DNA from: Takakia lepidozioides
Taxonomy: Eukaryota; Streptophyta; Takakiopsida; Takakiales; Takakiaceae
Direction: 5' to 3'
DNA: 64,000 bases
Assembly: GCA_030704615.1 (NCBI GenBank)
Contig: CM060733.1
Coordinates: forward strand, 52,204,001-52,268,000
The notes under the pieces were generated by a model that saw only the letters and a list, made by a program, of their open reading frames with translations, was not told where the DNA came from and searched no databases. This document shows positions 1-8,580 of the stretch, piece by piece (position 1 is the stretch's first letter; the number at the start of each line of letters is the position of its first letter). The position numbers were made by a program, and so were the translations under genes.

Positions 1-1045
1 CCTGCAACTATTGGAAGAGATGCAAGTGGAAGGCTTGAAGCTAGATGGTATCACTTTTCTATGTGTTCTCTCTGCATGTAGCCATGCTGGCCTAGTGGAT
101 GAGGGCAAACACTACTTTGACTCCCTAAGTCGAGATCATGGCATCACTCCAGCAGTGGAGCACTTTGGCTCCATGGTGGACCTTCTTGGCCGTGCAGGGC
201 AATTGGATGAGGCAGAGGACTTCATCAACAAAATGCCAATGAAACCTAATCCTGTGGTTTGGAGGGCATTGCTTGGTGCCTGCAGAATCCATTGCAATGT
301 GGAGATGGCTGAACGCGCAGCAACATCTATTCTCAAGTGGGATGAGCAGGACGCTGCAACTTATGTGTTGCTATCGAACATCTATGCTGCAGCTGACAGG
401 TGGGATGATGGTGCAAAGGTGATAGAAATGATGAAGGTCAGAGGGGTTAGAAAGGAGCCAGGTTGCTGCCGCATTGAGGTTGGCAACAGGGTGCACAGCT
501 TTGTTGTAGATGAGAAATTTCATCCAAAAATTGTGGAGATCCATGCTGAGCTAAGAAGATTGTCTGGGCGGATGAAGGAGGCAGGGTATGTTCCCGACAT
601 GCGCTTTGTATTGCATGATGTGGGGGAGGAGCAGAAAGAATTTTCTCTTTGCCACCACAGTGAGAAGCTGGCCATTGGTTTTGGGCTGATCAGCACAGCC
701 CCTAGGACGCCTCTCCGTCTCATCAAGAATCTTCGGGTGTGTGGTGACTGCCACACCTCCACCAAGTTCATCTCAAAGATTGTTGGCCGAACAATTGTTG
801 TACGGGATGCTATCCGCTTTCACCACTTTGAAGATGGGGTTTGTTCTTGTGGGGACTACTGGTGAAACGATGTTTTTCTGGAAAGGTGCGACTGACTTGC
901 TTCATTCATTGATTTGTGTAGCTACTTCATCCACCATTTCCTGAGATTTCTGACCATGATGTACTGCTGAGGGCATTTCCTGTGGCATATCCGCAGGAAA
1001 TGGTAGTGGGGTCTACCCAGCATAGGTGGGAATTCAGCCCATAAT
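1..1045 (+). repeat. Left arm of a large inverted duplication (PPR 3' half plus 3' flank)
   Basis: The coding sequence and about 180 bp of 3' flank, including the stretch reading gctacttcatccaccatttc, recur in reverse complement at about 3250-4320. Homology continues past the stop codon to about 1045, so a genomic segment was duplicated rather than only a coding sequence. Confidence 0.85.
2..865 (+). CDS. PPR protein with E and DYW domains, C-terminal part (gene cut by window edge)
   Basis: This reading frame is open at the left edge and ends at a TGA after the canonical C-terminal residues GDYW. It holds the last PPR motifs, the E/E+ region (PG box around GYVPDM) and a DYW cytidine-deaminase-like domain with the HSE and CxxC (CGDC) zinc/catalytic signature. 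In land plants such proteins bind organellar transcripts and edit C to U in plastids or mitochondria. The protein is nearly the same as the C terminus of the minus-strand gene at 3440-6418, and the two are recent inverted duplicates. No intron or frameshift is visible in the part present. The N terminus and RNA-binding repeats lie outside the window, so the target cannot be guessed. Confidence 0.93.
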   Translation: MQLLEEMQVEGLKLDGITFLCVLSACSHAGLVDEGKHYFDSLSRDHGITPAVEHFGSMVDLLGRAGQLDEAEDFINKMPMKPNPVVWRALLGACRIHCNVEMAERAATSILKWDEQDAATYVLLSNIYAAADRWDDGAKVIEMMKVRGVRKEPGCCRIEVGNRVHSFVVDEKFHPKIVEIHAELRRLSGRMKEAGYVPDMRFVLHDVGEEQKEFSLCHHSEKLAIGFGLISTAPRTPLRLIKNLRVCGDCHTSTKFISKIVGRTIVVRDAIRFHHFEDGVCSCGDYW

Positions 1046-1984
1046 GCAAGTGACTGGAATAGGTCAAGAGTGAGGGGTCATTTTGACTGACTATGGTGAT
1101 AGGAAATCAAGAGTGCTGTCCTAATTCTGGGGTGGGGTGGTGACCTTCTCCAAAGCTAGAAGATGGAAGTGAATATGATTCGTAATGAGCTTGATTGGAG
1201 GGGCAGTCTTGTGCAGTAGTTTGTTCAGCATCTTAAATTTGGAGATGTTTGTATGTTTCTCGTGGTGCTGCTTCAGAGAGAGCCCTTGACTAACTTGTTG
1301 TCAATTGCTAGCCTTAACCCACCAAGATCTACTCCCATGGTGTCCACTTGAAAGTTCACATAGTGACTGTAATGGTATTTTGGTATGTGTTATTGATTGA
1401 TGCGGCATGAATTGGATGCGGCCTTTCACCCAAATCACTATTCCATTCCTGTCTCTCTACATAACAGAGCTCATACAACTCGTCCAACATACGACTTCAA
1501 TGCAGTACACTCAACACTTTGAGAATACCAGAAAAGGTACTCCTTTTCATCTCCTTGAGAGAGTTTTCAGTAAGTTAGACTGCAGCCATCAATCCATTCA
1601 GAGTTTTTGAGTCTGCAGGTGCTCTCACTGCTGACATTGCAGGTGGGGTGGACGAGTATATCACCTTCGACGCAACCGCATGCCCCCTAGGATATGCTCG
1701 TGTGGAATATCAATTTGTGCATCTATGTTGGTAGCGGATCCCTTGCTGTACTCTTTTTCTGTTTAACGTGTTTGTGTTTCCCTTCAGATGCAGGTGGATC
1801 TCTCACCAGTTGGAGTCAACTGAGTAGTATTTCGACCACGCTATTGTCTGACACTCATATTTCTGTCTTGGGACTATAGTTTGGGCTCTCAGCCATCCTC
1901 GACTAACATGCCAAGTACTTGTAATGGTGTTTCTACAGGCCTTGATCTAAGCACACCTCTAATTCTGTCTCTATCATCTATCTG

Positions 1985-2419
1985 CCTACCTTTGAACAGC
2001 AAACAGAAGCAGAGAGGAAAGGGAGAGTGCAATTGCCCGTTGTGTGGGCAATCTGAAGACAGTATTCATTTTCTGATACACTGTCCGGGGTTCTCTCACC
2101 AAAGAGACCTCTCTTCAACTCTATCAAGGGAATTGTGCCTGTACCCCTGTTTACCAACTTTGAAAGTCTCGAGGCTGAGCCAAAAGCCCAGGCCCTCCTG
2201 AGGCCTAGTTTTTGGGCAAATCACACACAGCAGATTGATGCTTGTGTGAAGGGATTTCTAGAGGATATCTGGAAAACCTGGATTAATTCTTTATATGAAG
2301 GTAAGTCTTACTACCAACGTCAGCCCCTGACAGAGGTAGGTTCTGTTCCTTTTGTTCCCGCTCAAACTGGGTGTGGGGTCAATGGCCACAAGGCTACGGC
2401 AAACGTCTTATGAGTACAA
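1985..2419 (+). mobile_element. 5'-truncated LINE copy with 15-bp target-site duplication
   Basis: A 435-bp sequence ends in the family 3' tail cttatgagtacaa and is bounded by the exact direct repeat tctatcatctatctg at 1970-1984 and 2420-2434. It is homologous to the longer copy at 10202-11237. It encodes part of the C-terminal zinc-finger region ([17 protein letters not shown]) found after the reverse transcriptase of some non-LTR retrotransposons. The 5' truncation plus TSD is the hallmark of target-primed reverse transcription. Confidence 0.88.
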
Positions 2420-2434
2420 TCTATCATCTATCTG

Positions 2435-2500
2435 TTCCACTCAAACTGAGCGCGGGGTCAATGGCCACTAAACTACGGCAAACGTCTTATGAGTACGTTC
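2435..2500 (+). mobile_element. Tail-only fragment of the same LINE family
   Basis: About 65 bp directly after the TSD of the preceding copy match only the last part of the family (gcggggtcaatggccac to cttatgagtac), with several mismatches. It is probably an older, severely truncated insertion. I could not define its TSD. Confidence 0.6.
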
Positions 2501-3249
2501 TATCAGTCTAACCCCCATTTTTGCAGAGCCCATTTGTACGTAAGTACTCCGATTGTTTGACCTTGAGTATGAGAAGAGACCAGTACCTTCCTAATTCAAA
2601 CTGTGCAATCTTCTTTACCCCTTCTCCTAAAAGAGCCTCAAACAGCTTGTCAAATTCATGGTTGAAGTGCAGTTATAAAATACAGGGAGAACTTTATGGG
2701 CCAAGAGCTGAATATTCTGCTTTTCTGCAAGTTTTCCAAAGAGGAACTGCTTCCTCATGTTGCAGCATCATCCCCTGTTACTCCAGCAGTACAAACAATC
2801 TCTTTAAATTCATGAACTGGTCTGATTGTTCGTCTTCAGTGCTCTGACACTTTGCAAACCAGAAAAGTGTGATCACACGCAGCTTTCCTTCCTTCGATTG
2901 GTCTCTTCTTGTACTTTGTTTGGATTGAAGTACAAACAACAGCTCTTTAGCTATAGGAGCATCATACACCCAAATAACACAGGCACAGCCAAGCAAGTCG
3001 AATGTGTAGTGAGACTAGGTGGGAGTTGGAAGAAGTTTATTTTTAGCCTCATTGAACACTTTCAATGTAGACTGAATGATAGGGCTCGGCAGGAGCTGCC
3101 CTTCCTTGTGTACCAAGCCACCTATGTTCCAATCACCACTAGGAGTCAATCACACTAACCATGTTTGTTTGGATACTACAGAACTCTGATTTCCTTCCAC
3201 TATCACCAGAGTCAGTTCAAATCCCCCCTTCACTCATTACCTGCTCACA

Positions 3250-4320
3250 TCAATTATATGGGCTGACTTCCCACCTATGCTGGTAGACCCCACTACCATT
3301 TCCTGTGGATATGCCACAGGAAATGCCCTCAGCAGTACATCATGGTCAGAATTCTCAGGAAATGGTGCGATGAAGTGAGTAGCTACACAGATACAATGAA
3401 TGAAGCAAGTCAGTCGCACCTTTCCAGAAAAACATCGTTTCACCAGTAATCCCCACAAGAACAAACTCCATCTTCAAAGTGGTGAAAGCGGTTAGCATCC
3501 CGTACAACAATAACTCGGCCAACAATCTTTGAGATGAACTTGGTGGAGGTGTGGCAGTCACCACACACCCGAAGATTCTTGATGAGACGGAGAGGCGTCC
3601 TAGGGGATGTGCTGATCAGCCCAAAACCAATGGCCAACTTCTCACTGTGGTGGCAAAGAGAAATTTCCTTTTGCTCCTCCCCAACATCATGCAATACAAA
3701 GCGTGTGTCAGGCACATACCCTGCCTCCTTCATCTGCCTAGACAATCTTCTCAGCTCAGCATGGATTTCCGCAATTTTGGGATGCAATTTGTCATCTGCA
3801 ACAAAGGTGTGCACCCTGTTGCCAACCTCAATGCAGCAGCGACCTGGCTCCTTTCTAACCCCTCTGACCTTCATCATTTTTCTCACCTTTGCACTATCGT
3901 CCCACCTGCCAGCTGCGGCATAGATGTTTGATAGCAACACATAAGTCACAGCATCCTGTTCATCCCACTTGAGAACAGATGTTGCCGCACGTTCAGCCAT
4001 CTCCACATTGCCATGGATTCTGCAGGCACCAAGCAAGGCCTTCCACACCACAACATCTGGTTTGACTGGCATTTTATTAATGAGGTCCTCTGCCTCATCC
4101 AATTGCCCGGCACGTCCAAGAAGGTCCACCATACAGCCAAAGTGCTTTACTGTCAGAGTGACACCATGATCTCGACTCAGGGAATCAAAATAACGTCTTC
4201 CTTCATCCAGTAGGCCAGCATGGCTGCATGCAGAGAGAACACATATAAAGGTGATACTGTCCAGCTTCAAGCCTTCCTTTTGCATCCCTTGAAATAAATG
4301 AAGGGCCTCCCTATGACGAC
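3250..4320 (-). repeat. Right arm of the large inverted duplication
   Basis: Reverse complement of the left arm at about 1-1045. It covers the 3' flank and the E/DYW-coding end of the minus-strand PPR gene. The arms are separated by about 2.2 kb, of which about 0.5 kb is LINE sequence. Confidence 0.85.
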
Positions 4321-6418
4321 CATGCCGGGCATACCCTGCGATTATCACGTTCCATGACACCACATCTCGTTCGGCCATACTGTCGAACACTCCCTTTGCA
4401 TCCTCGATGCTCCCACATTTGGCATACATGTCCACGAGGGTATTGTTCAGAATTACATCTGGTACAATCCCAGATTTGTCGATGTCACCATGGACCTCTT
4501 TACCCTTTTCCAGGGCTGCCAGTCTCGCACACGCGTTACAAATGCAAACAAATGTGATGTGGTTGGGCTTCACCCCTTCCCGCATCATTTGCTCATAGGT
4601 CTCCAAAGCCTCCATCCCGCGCCCCTGCTGTGCATATCCTGCGATCATTGCGCTCCATGACACCACATCTCGTTCAGCCATATTGTCAAACACTCCCTCT
4701 GCATCTTCAATGCTCCCACATTTGGCATACATGTCCACAAGGGTATTGTTCAGAATGACATCTGGTACAATTCCAGCTTTGACAATGTCACCATGGACCT
4801 CTTTGCCCTTTCCCAGGGCTGCCAGGCTCGCACATGCATTGCAAATGCAAACAAACATGATGTGGTTGGGCTTCACCCCGTTCCACACCATTTGCTCATA
4901 GGTCTCCAAAGCCTCCATCCCGCACCCCTGCTGTGCATATCCTGCGATCATCGCGCTCCACGAGACCACATCTCGTTCAGCCATATTGTCGAACACTCCC
5001 TTTGCATCTTCAATGCTCCCACATTTAGCATACATGTCCACCAGGGCTGTGTTCAGAATGACATCTGGTACAATTCCAGCTTTGACAACGTCACCATGGA
5101 CCTCTTTACCCTTTTCCAGGGCTGCCAGGCTCGCACATGCATTGCAAACGCAAACAAACGTGATGTGGTTAGGCTTCACCCCTTCCCGCATCATTTGCTC
5201 ATAGGTCTCCAAAGCATCCGTCCCACGCCCCTGCTGTGCATATCCTGCAATCATCGTGCTCCACGACACCACATCTCGTTCAGCCATATTGTCGAACACT
5301 CCCTTTGCATCCTCCATGCACCCACATTTGGCATACATGTCCACGAGGGTATTGTTCAGAATGACATTTGTTACAATTCCAGCTTTGATGATGTCACCAT
5401 GGACCTCTTTGCCCTTTTCCAGGGCTACCAGGCTTGCACACGCATTGCAAATGCAAACAAACGTGATGTGATCGGGCTTCACCCCTTCCCGCATCATTTG
5501 CTCATAGGTCTGCAAAGCCTCCATCCCACACCCCTGCTGTGCATATCCTGCGATCATCACATTCCACGACACCACATCTTTTTCAACCATATTGTTGAAC
5601 ACTCCCTTTGCCTCCTGGATGCACCCACATTTGGCATACATGTCCATGAGGGTATTGTTCAGAATGGCGCCTGGTACAATTCCAGCTTTGACAATGTCAC
5701 CATGGACCTCTTTGCCCTTTTCCAGGGCTGCCAGGCTTGCACACGCATTGCAAACACAAACAAACGTGATATGGTCAGGCTTCACCCCTTCCCGCATCAT
5801 TTTCTCATATATCTCTAAAGCAGTCCTACAACACCCGTGCTTGGTAAATCCTGCTATCAGTATATTCCACGTGATCAAAGATCTTTGAGACATTCTGTTG
5901 AACACTTGGTGAGCATCCACAATGCTTCCGCACTTAACATACATGTTGAGAAGGGTGTTGTGTAGAAAAACGTTTGGCTTGAATCCACTTTGGATAATGT
6001 GAGCGTGTACATGCTTTCCAGCTTCCAGGCCTTTCATCTTGATGCACTTACGCAAGAGACAGACATAAGTATATGAATCTGCCGAAATGCCTCCTTGGTT
6101 TAAGGTCTGTAGAGCCTCTTTCAGTTGCCCTGCCTCACAGAGCATCCTCACGTGCCCAGAAGTGCAAGAAGAGGCATTGCGGGCCCCCTCTCTTGGTCCT
6201 CTTTCAGAAGCTGTGGTCATGGTCGAGGTGCCTGATTTTATCAACTGTGCAGCCGCTGCTGCTGCTTCCAGTTGACCATCTACCCATGCAGGTTTATTGC
6301 AGCTATCGATCCACAGGGAATCGTAGGTAATCTTGTGCTTGAAATCCGGCCATCTTGGATGAATCTGGACCCACTCTATCCCTGCTCCTTCAGCTATCCC
6401 TGCCTCTGCACAAATCAT
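3440..6418 (-). CDS. PPR protein, PLS class with E and DYW domains (992 aa)
   Basis: A single uninterrupted frame, typical of intron-poor PLS PPR genes. Residues about 100-200 hold divergent PPR motifs. Residues 200-704 hold five near-identical 101-residue modules, each a P-L-S-like motif set with KEVHGDI and NTLVDMYAKCG. Then follow the last PPRs, E/E+ region and a DYW domain from about residue 900 with H924-S-E926 and C952-x-x-C955, ending GDYW. Expected role: C-to-U RNA editing of an organellar transcript, with the DYW domain as deaminase. The first about 66 residues come from a dispersed genomic repeat, so the true start may be the downstream Met at about residue 67; I see no clear transit peptide. 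A near copy of its C-terminal half lies at 2-865 on the other strand. Confidence 0.93.
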   Translation of the reverse strand: MICAEAGIAEGAGIEWVQIHPRWPDFKHKITYDSLWIDSCNKPAWVDGQLEAAAAAAQLIKSGTSTMTTASERGPREGARNASSCTSGHVRMLCEAGQLKEALQTLNQGGISADSYTYVCLLRKCIKMKGLEAGKHVHAHIIQSGFKPNVFLHNTLLNMYVKCGSIVDAHQVFNRMSQRSLITWNILIAGFTKHGCCRTALEIYEKMMREGVKPDHITFVCVCNACASLAALEKGKEVHGDIVKAGIVPGAILNNTLMDMYAKCGCIQEAKGVFNNMVEKDVVSWNVMIAGYAQQGCGMEALQTYEQMMREGVKPDHITFVCICNACASLVALEKGKEVHGDIIKAGIVTNVILNNTLVDMYAKCGCMEDAKGVFDNMAERDVVSWSTMIAGYAQQGRGTDALETYEQMMREGVKPNHITFVCVCNACASLAALEKGKEVHGDVVKAGIVPDVILNTALVDMYAKCGSIEDAKGVFDNMAERDVVSWSAMIAGYAQQGCGMEALETYEQMVWNGVKPNHIMFVCICNACASLAALGKGKEVHGDIVKAGIVPDVILNNTLVDMYAKCGSIEDAEGVFDNMAERDVVSWSAMIAGYAQQGRGMEALETYEQMMREGVKPNHITFVCICNACARLAALEKGKEVHGDIDKSGIVPDVILNNTLVDMYAKCGSIEDAKGVFDSMAERDVVSWNVIIAGYARHGRHREALHLFQGMQKEGLKLDSITFICVLSACSHAGLLDEGRRYFDSLSRDHGVTLTVKHFGCMVDLLGRAGQLDEAEDLINKMPVKPDVVVWKALLGACRIHGNVEMAERAATSVLKWDEQDAVTYVLLSNIYAAAGRWDDSAKVRKMMKVRGVRKEPGRCCIEVGNRVHTFVADDKLHPKIAEIHAELRRLSRQMKEAGYVPDTRFVLHDVGEEQKEISLCHHSEKLAIGFGLISTSPRTPLRLIKNLRVCGDCHTSTKFISKIVGRVIVVRDANRFHHFEDGVCSCGDYW
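4307..5821 (-). repeat. Five tandem 303-bp modules inside the PPR gene
   Basis: The coding sequence for residues 200-704 is five direct repeats of exactly 303 bp (101 codons). Each starts at an ALxxYEQM-type helix and differs from the next by a handful of residues. The unit equals one P-L-S triplet, so the array keeps the PPR register. The high similarity implies recent unequal crossing-over or gene conversion. Confidence 0.9.
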
Positions 6419-6425
6419 GCATACA
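6283..6425 (-). repeat. Dispersed repeat used as N-terminal coding sequence of the PPR gene
   Basis: The stretch coding for WVQIHPRWPDFKHKITYDSL and its flank recurs at about 6855-7010, 27106-27240 and (inverted) 42300-42460. At this copy it is in frame with the PPR coding sequence. It may be an exon of an older gene family or part of a transposon; I do not recognise the protein. Confidence 0.75.
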
Positions 6426-6574
6426 TCCTCGCCTTGCTGCTAGCATCTGACAAAGACAGCCTAGATTTGCTCTAGCAAGAACCCGACTTATCACACAAGT
6501 TCGTATTCCGAGTTGCATCTGTGTCTCTCGGTAATCTAACGGGCATTCACCTTTTGGCCTCGATTGTCCCACCA

Positions 6575-7620
6575 TTGTCCAGGGTCGGAAAAATATTCAT
6601 TCCAAAGCTTCTCCTCGTCTCTGTTATCTGTTTTTGTATACCCTCCTGTTGCAATATTGGCATTAACATGTCAAAATCACAACAAACCACCATAAGTCCA
6701 CCTAATGAGCTATCTTGTAGGATGCAATATGAAAAATTAGGGACGAATTTGATAAGAGGGCAGAACAGGCTGAAATGTGTTAGAAGAAGGTACCTTCATT
6801 AGCAGTGCCTGATTTTATCAATTGTGCTACTGCCGCTGCCACTGCTGCTGCTTCCAGTTGAGCATCTTCCCATGCAGGTTTCTTGTAGCTATCGATAGAC
6901 AGGGAATCATATGTAATCTTGTGCTTGAAATCGGGTCCTCTTGGGTGAATCTGGACCCACACTCTATGCCTGCCCCTTCAGCTATCCCTGCTTCTGCACC
7001 AGTCATGTATAGATCCTCGCCTTGCTGCTAGCAGCTGACAATGACAGCCTAGATTTGTTGTAGGAAACACCCCAACCCTGCTTCTCACAAACTAGTTCCT
7101 GTGCTGAATTGCTGCCAATGGGAGAGAGAGGATGACAATTTCCAACAAAGCATTGCATTGCATCTTGCTGTCTGCTCTCTGTAATTTAACAGACATTCAC
7201 CTTTTTGCCTCGATTGTCCCACCATTGACTGGGGTCGGAAAAGTATTCATTCCAAAGCTTCTCCTCACGTCTGTCACCTGTTTTTAAATACTTTCCTGTT
7301 GCCACATTGGCAGTAGTATGTCAAAATCACTCCAAACCACAATCGATCCACCCAACGAGCTTACTCGCAGAATCCAACATGAAAACGATCCTGATAAGAG
7401 GGAAAAATAGGCTGAAATAGGTGGAAGAAGAAGGTGCCCTCACCACATTGTCCTTGACCTTGTGTCATGACCCATGGAGGATTCAACCGACCATCAACCC
7501 AAAAGGACCTCTTGTATGTGCTGCCCGTGTCTGTAGTCAGGTGCTCTCGGATTGGTCTGTGAGACCCACCAGGGTGCAGCTGAGCAGCCATAGATTGAAA
7601 CACGGCCTCCTAAGACCAAG
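6575..7620 (-). repeat. Two further copies of the PPR-upstream dispersed repeat
   Basis: The segment attcattccaaagcttctcc to about 6750 repeats at about 7225-7400, and the WVQIHPRG-coding block lies at 6855-6962. A block at about 7430-7610 is matched in inverted orientation inside the large CACTA element at about 41780-41960. Only fragments of coding potential are seen, with no complete gene. Confidence 0.7.
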
Positions 7621-8140
7621 CTGACCCTCCCCAAGTACCTTGTAAACACCATGAAAATTACCAAACCATGATACTAACAGAAAGAGCCCACATTTTCAAG
7701 ATGGACATATTTTTTCATATCGTACGTCAAGAAAGCCACACCTTGCGATTGCGGTTGTCCCACCATTGTGAAGGACCTTTAAAAATCTCGTGCCAGCTTT
7801 GCTCGATTCTCCACGGTAGACCTTTGTGCCGTGCGAGGGAAATTTCTGTGTCTGCTTCGTTTGGTATGCGTTGGTAGATCCATGCAGCAGGTTCATGGTA
7901 GGCCACCGGGCTGCAGATTGATTTGCTTTGCAGTAGGGGCAGGGCTGGAGACCGAAGACTAGACTAGTAGAAGACGAAGAAGAATCAGGTTTTCAATACT
8001 TAACGATTTTGGTGATGCATTCACAGACTTACTAACAACATTCATCCTTGACTCTGTCATACCGTGGTAAGTAAAGGTCAAGACATGTGCGCGGACGCTG
8101 AAAGCCGCCCAATTTTGTTGGAGACGCCACATGAGTTTCC
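7621..8140. other. Intergenic, upstream of the phosphofructokinase gene
   Basis: I see no gene, RNA or repeat that I can name here. The short frames on either strand lack recognisable domains. Confidence 0.5.
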
Positions 8141-8149
8141 ACCGGTGCC

Positions 8150-8200
8150 CTCACGCCACGTGGTGGTCCAATATGGTACACCTCCCACGTGGTGGCATCA
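8150..8200 (+). promoter_or_regulatory. Two G-box cores and a CCAAT motif upstream of phosphofructokinase
   Basis: CACGTG occurs at 8157-8162 and 8186-8191, both inside the longer direct repeat ccacgtggtgg, with a CCAAT at about 8167-8171 between them. G-boxes bind bZIP and bHLH factors in plants. They lie about 400 bp before the start codon. The transcription start was not determined. Confidence 0.5.
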
Positions 8201-8394
8201 GACGCCTCCCACGACACCTGCGACTGTTCTTGGTGGGGCCGGCCCCAGTTAGGCGAGATTAGTGACTAGTGAGAAGATTAAGGGCTCATTAGGGTGACAC
8301 CCTTTTCACCCGATTACCGGATTGGACAGTGAAGCATGTGCGTTATAGAGTAGGGCAGTGCCACCCTTTTGCGAGTGCAGCATCGGTATGTGTA

Positions 8395-8399
<5 letters not shown>

Positions 8400-8436
<37 letters not shown>
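8400..8436 (+). repeat. (GA)n microsatellite in the likely 5' leader
   Basis: An uninterrupted AG run of about 18 units, 145 bp before the phosphofructokinase ATG. GA tracts in plant leaders can bind GAGA-type (BBR/BPC) factors; that role is inference here. Confidence 0.9.
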
Positions 8437-8438
<2 letters not shown>

Positions 8439-8580
8439 GGCGGGGTGTTGTGTTGTCTGTCCGGTGATGGTCAGGGATTCCTGTGATCCGAGGCTCAGTC
8501 AGAAACGTTCAGAATATTTGTTGGATTGTTACTGCTATCTGTAGAGTGAAGGAGGGATTGAGTTGGGGATTGGCAGGGAT

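Larger units (their letters stand above)
866..3249. other. Spacer between inverted PPR copies; no host gene seen
   Basis: Apart from the duplicated 3' flank (to about 1045) and the LINE insertion at 1985-2434 with a short tail fragment just after it, I see no coding sequence, RNA gene or splice-supported exon. The short reading frames here have no recognisable protein. Confidence 0.6.

Noticed and set aside
3237-3464. 75-codon extra exon downstream of the PPR stop
   Set aside because: It is the duplicated 3' flank read in another frame; both copies stop at the same TGA after GDYW.
4793-5818. 341-codon plus-strand frame across the PPR gene
   Set aside because: Antisense shadow of the five 303-bp modules; its periodicity is explained by the PPR coding strand.
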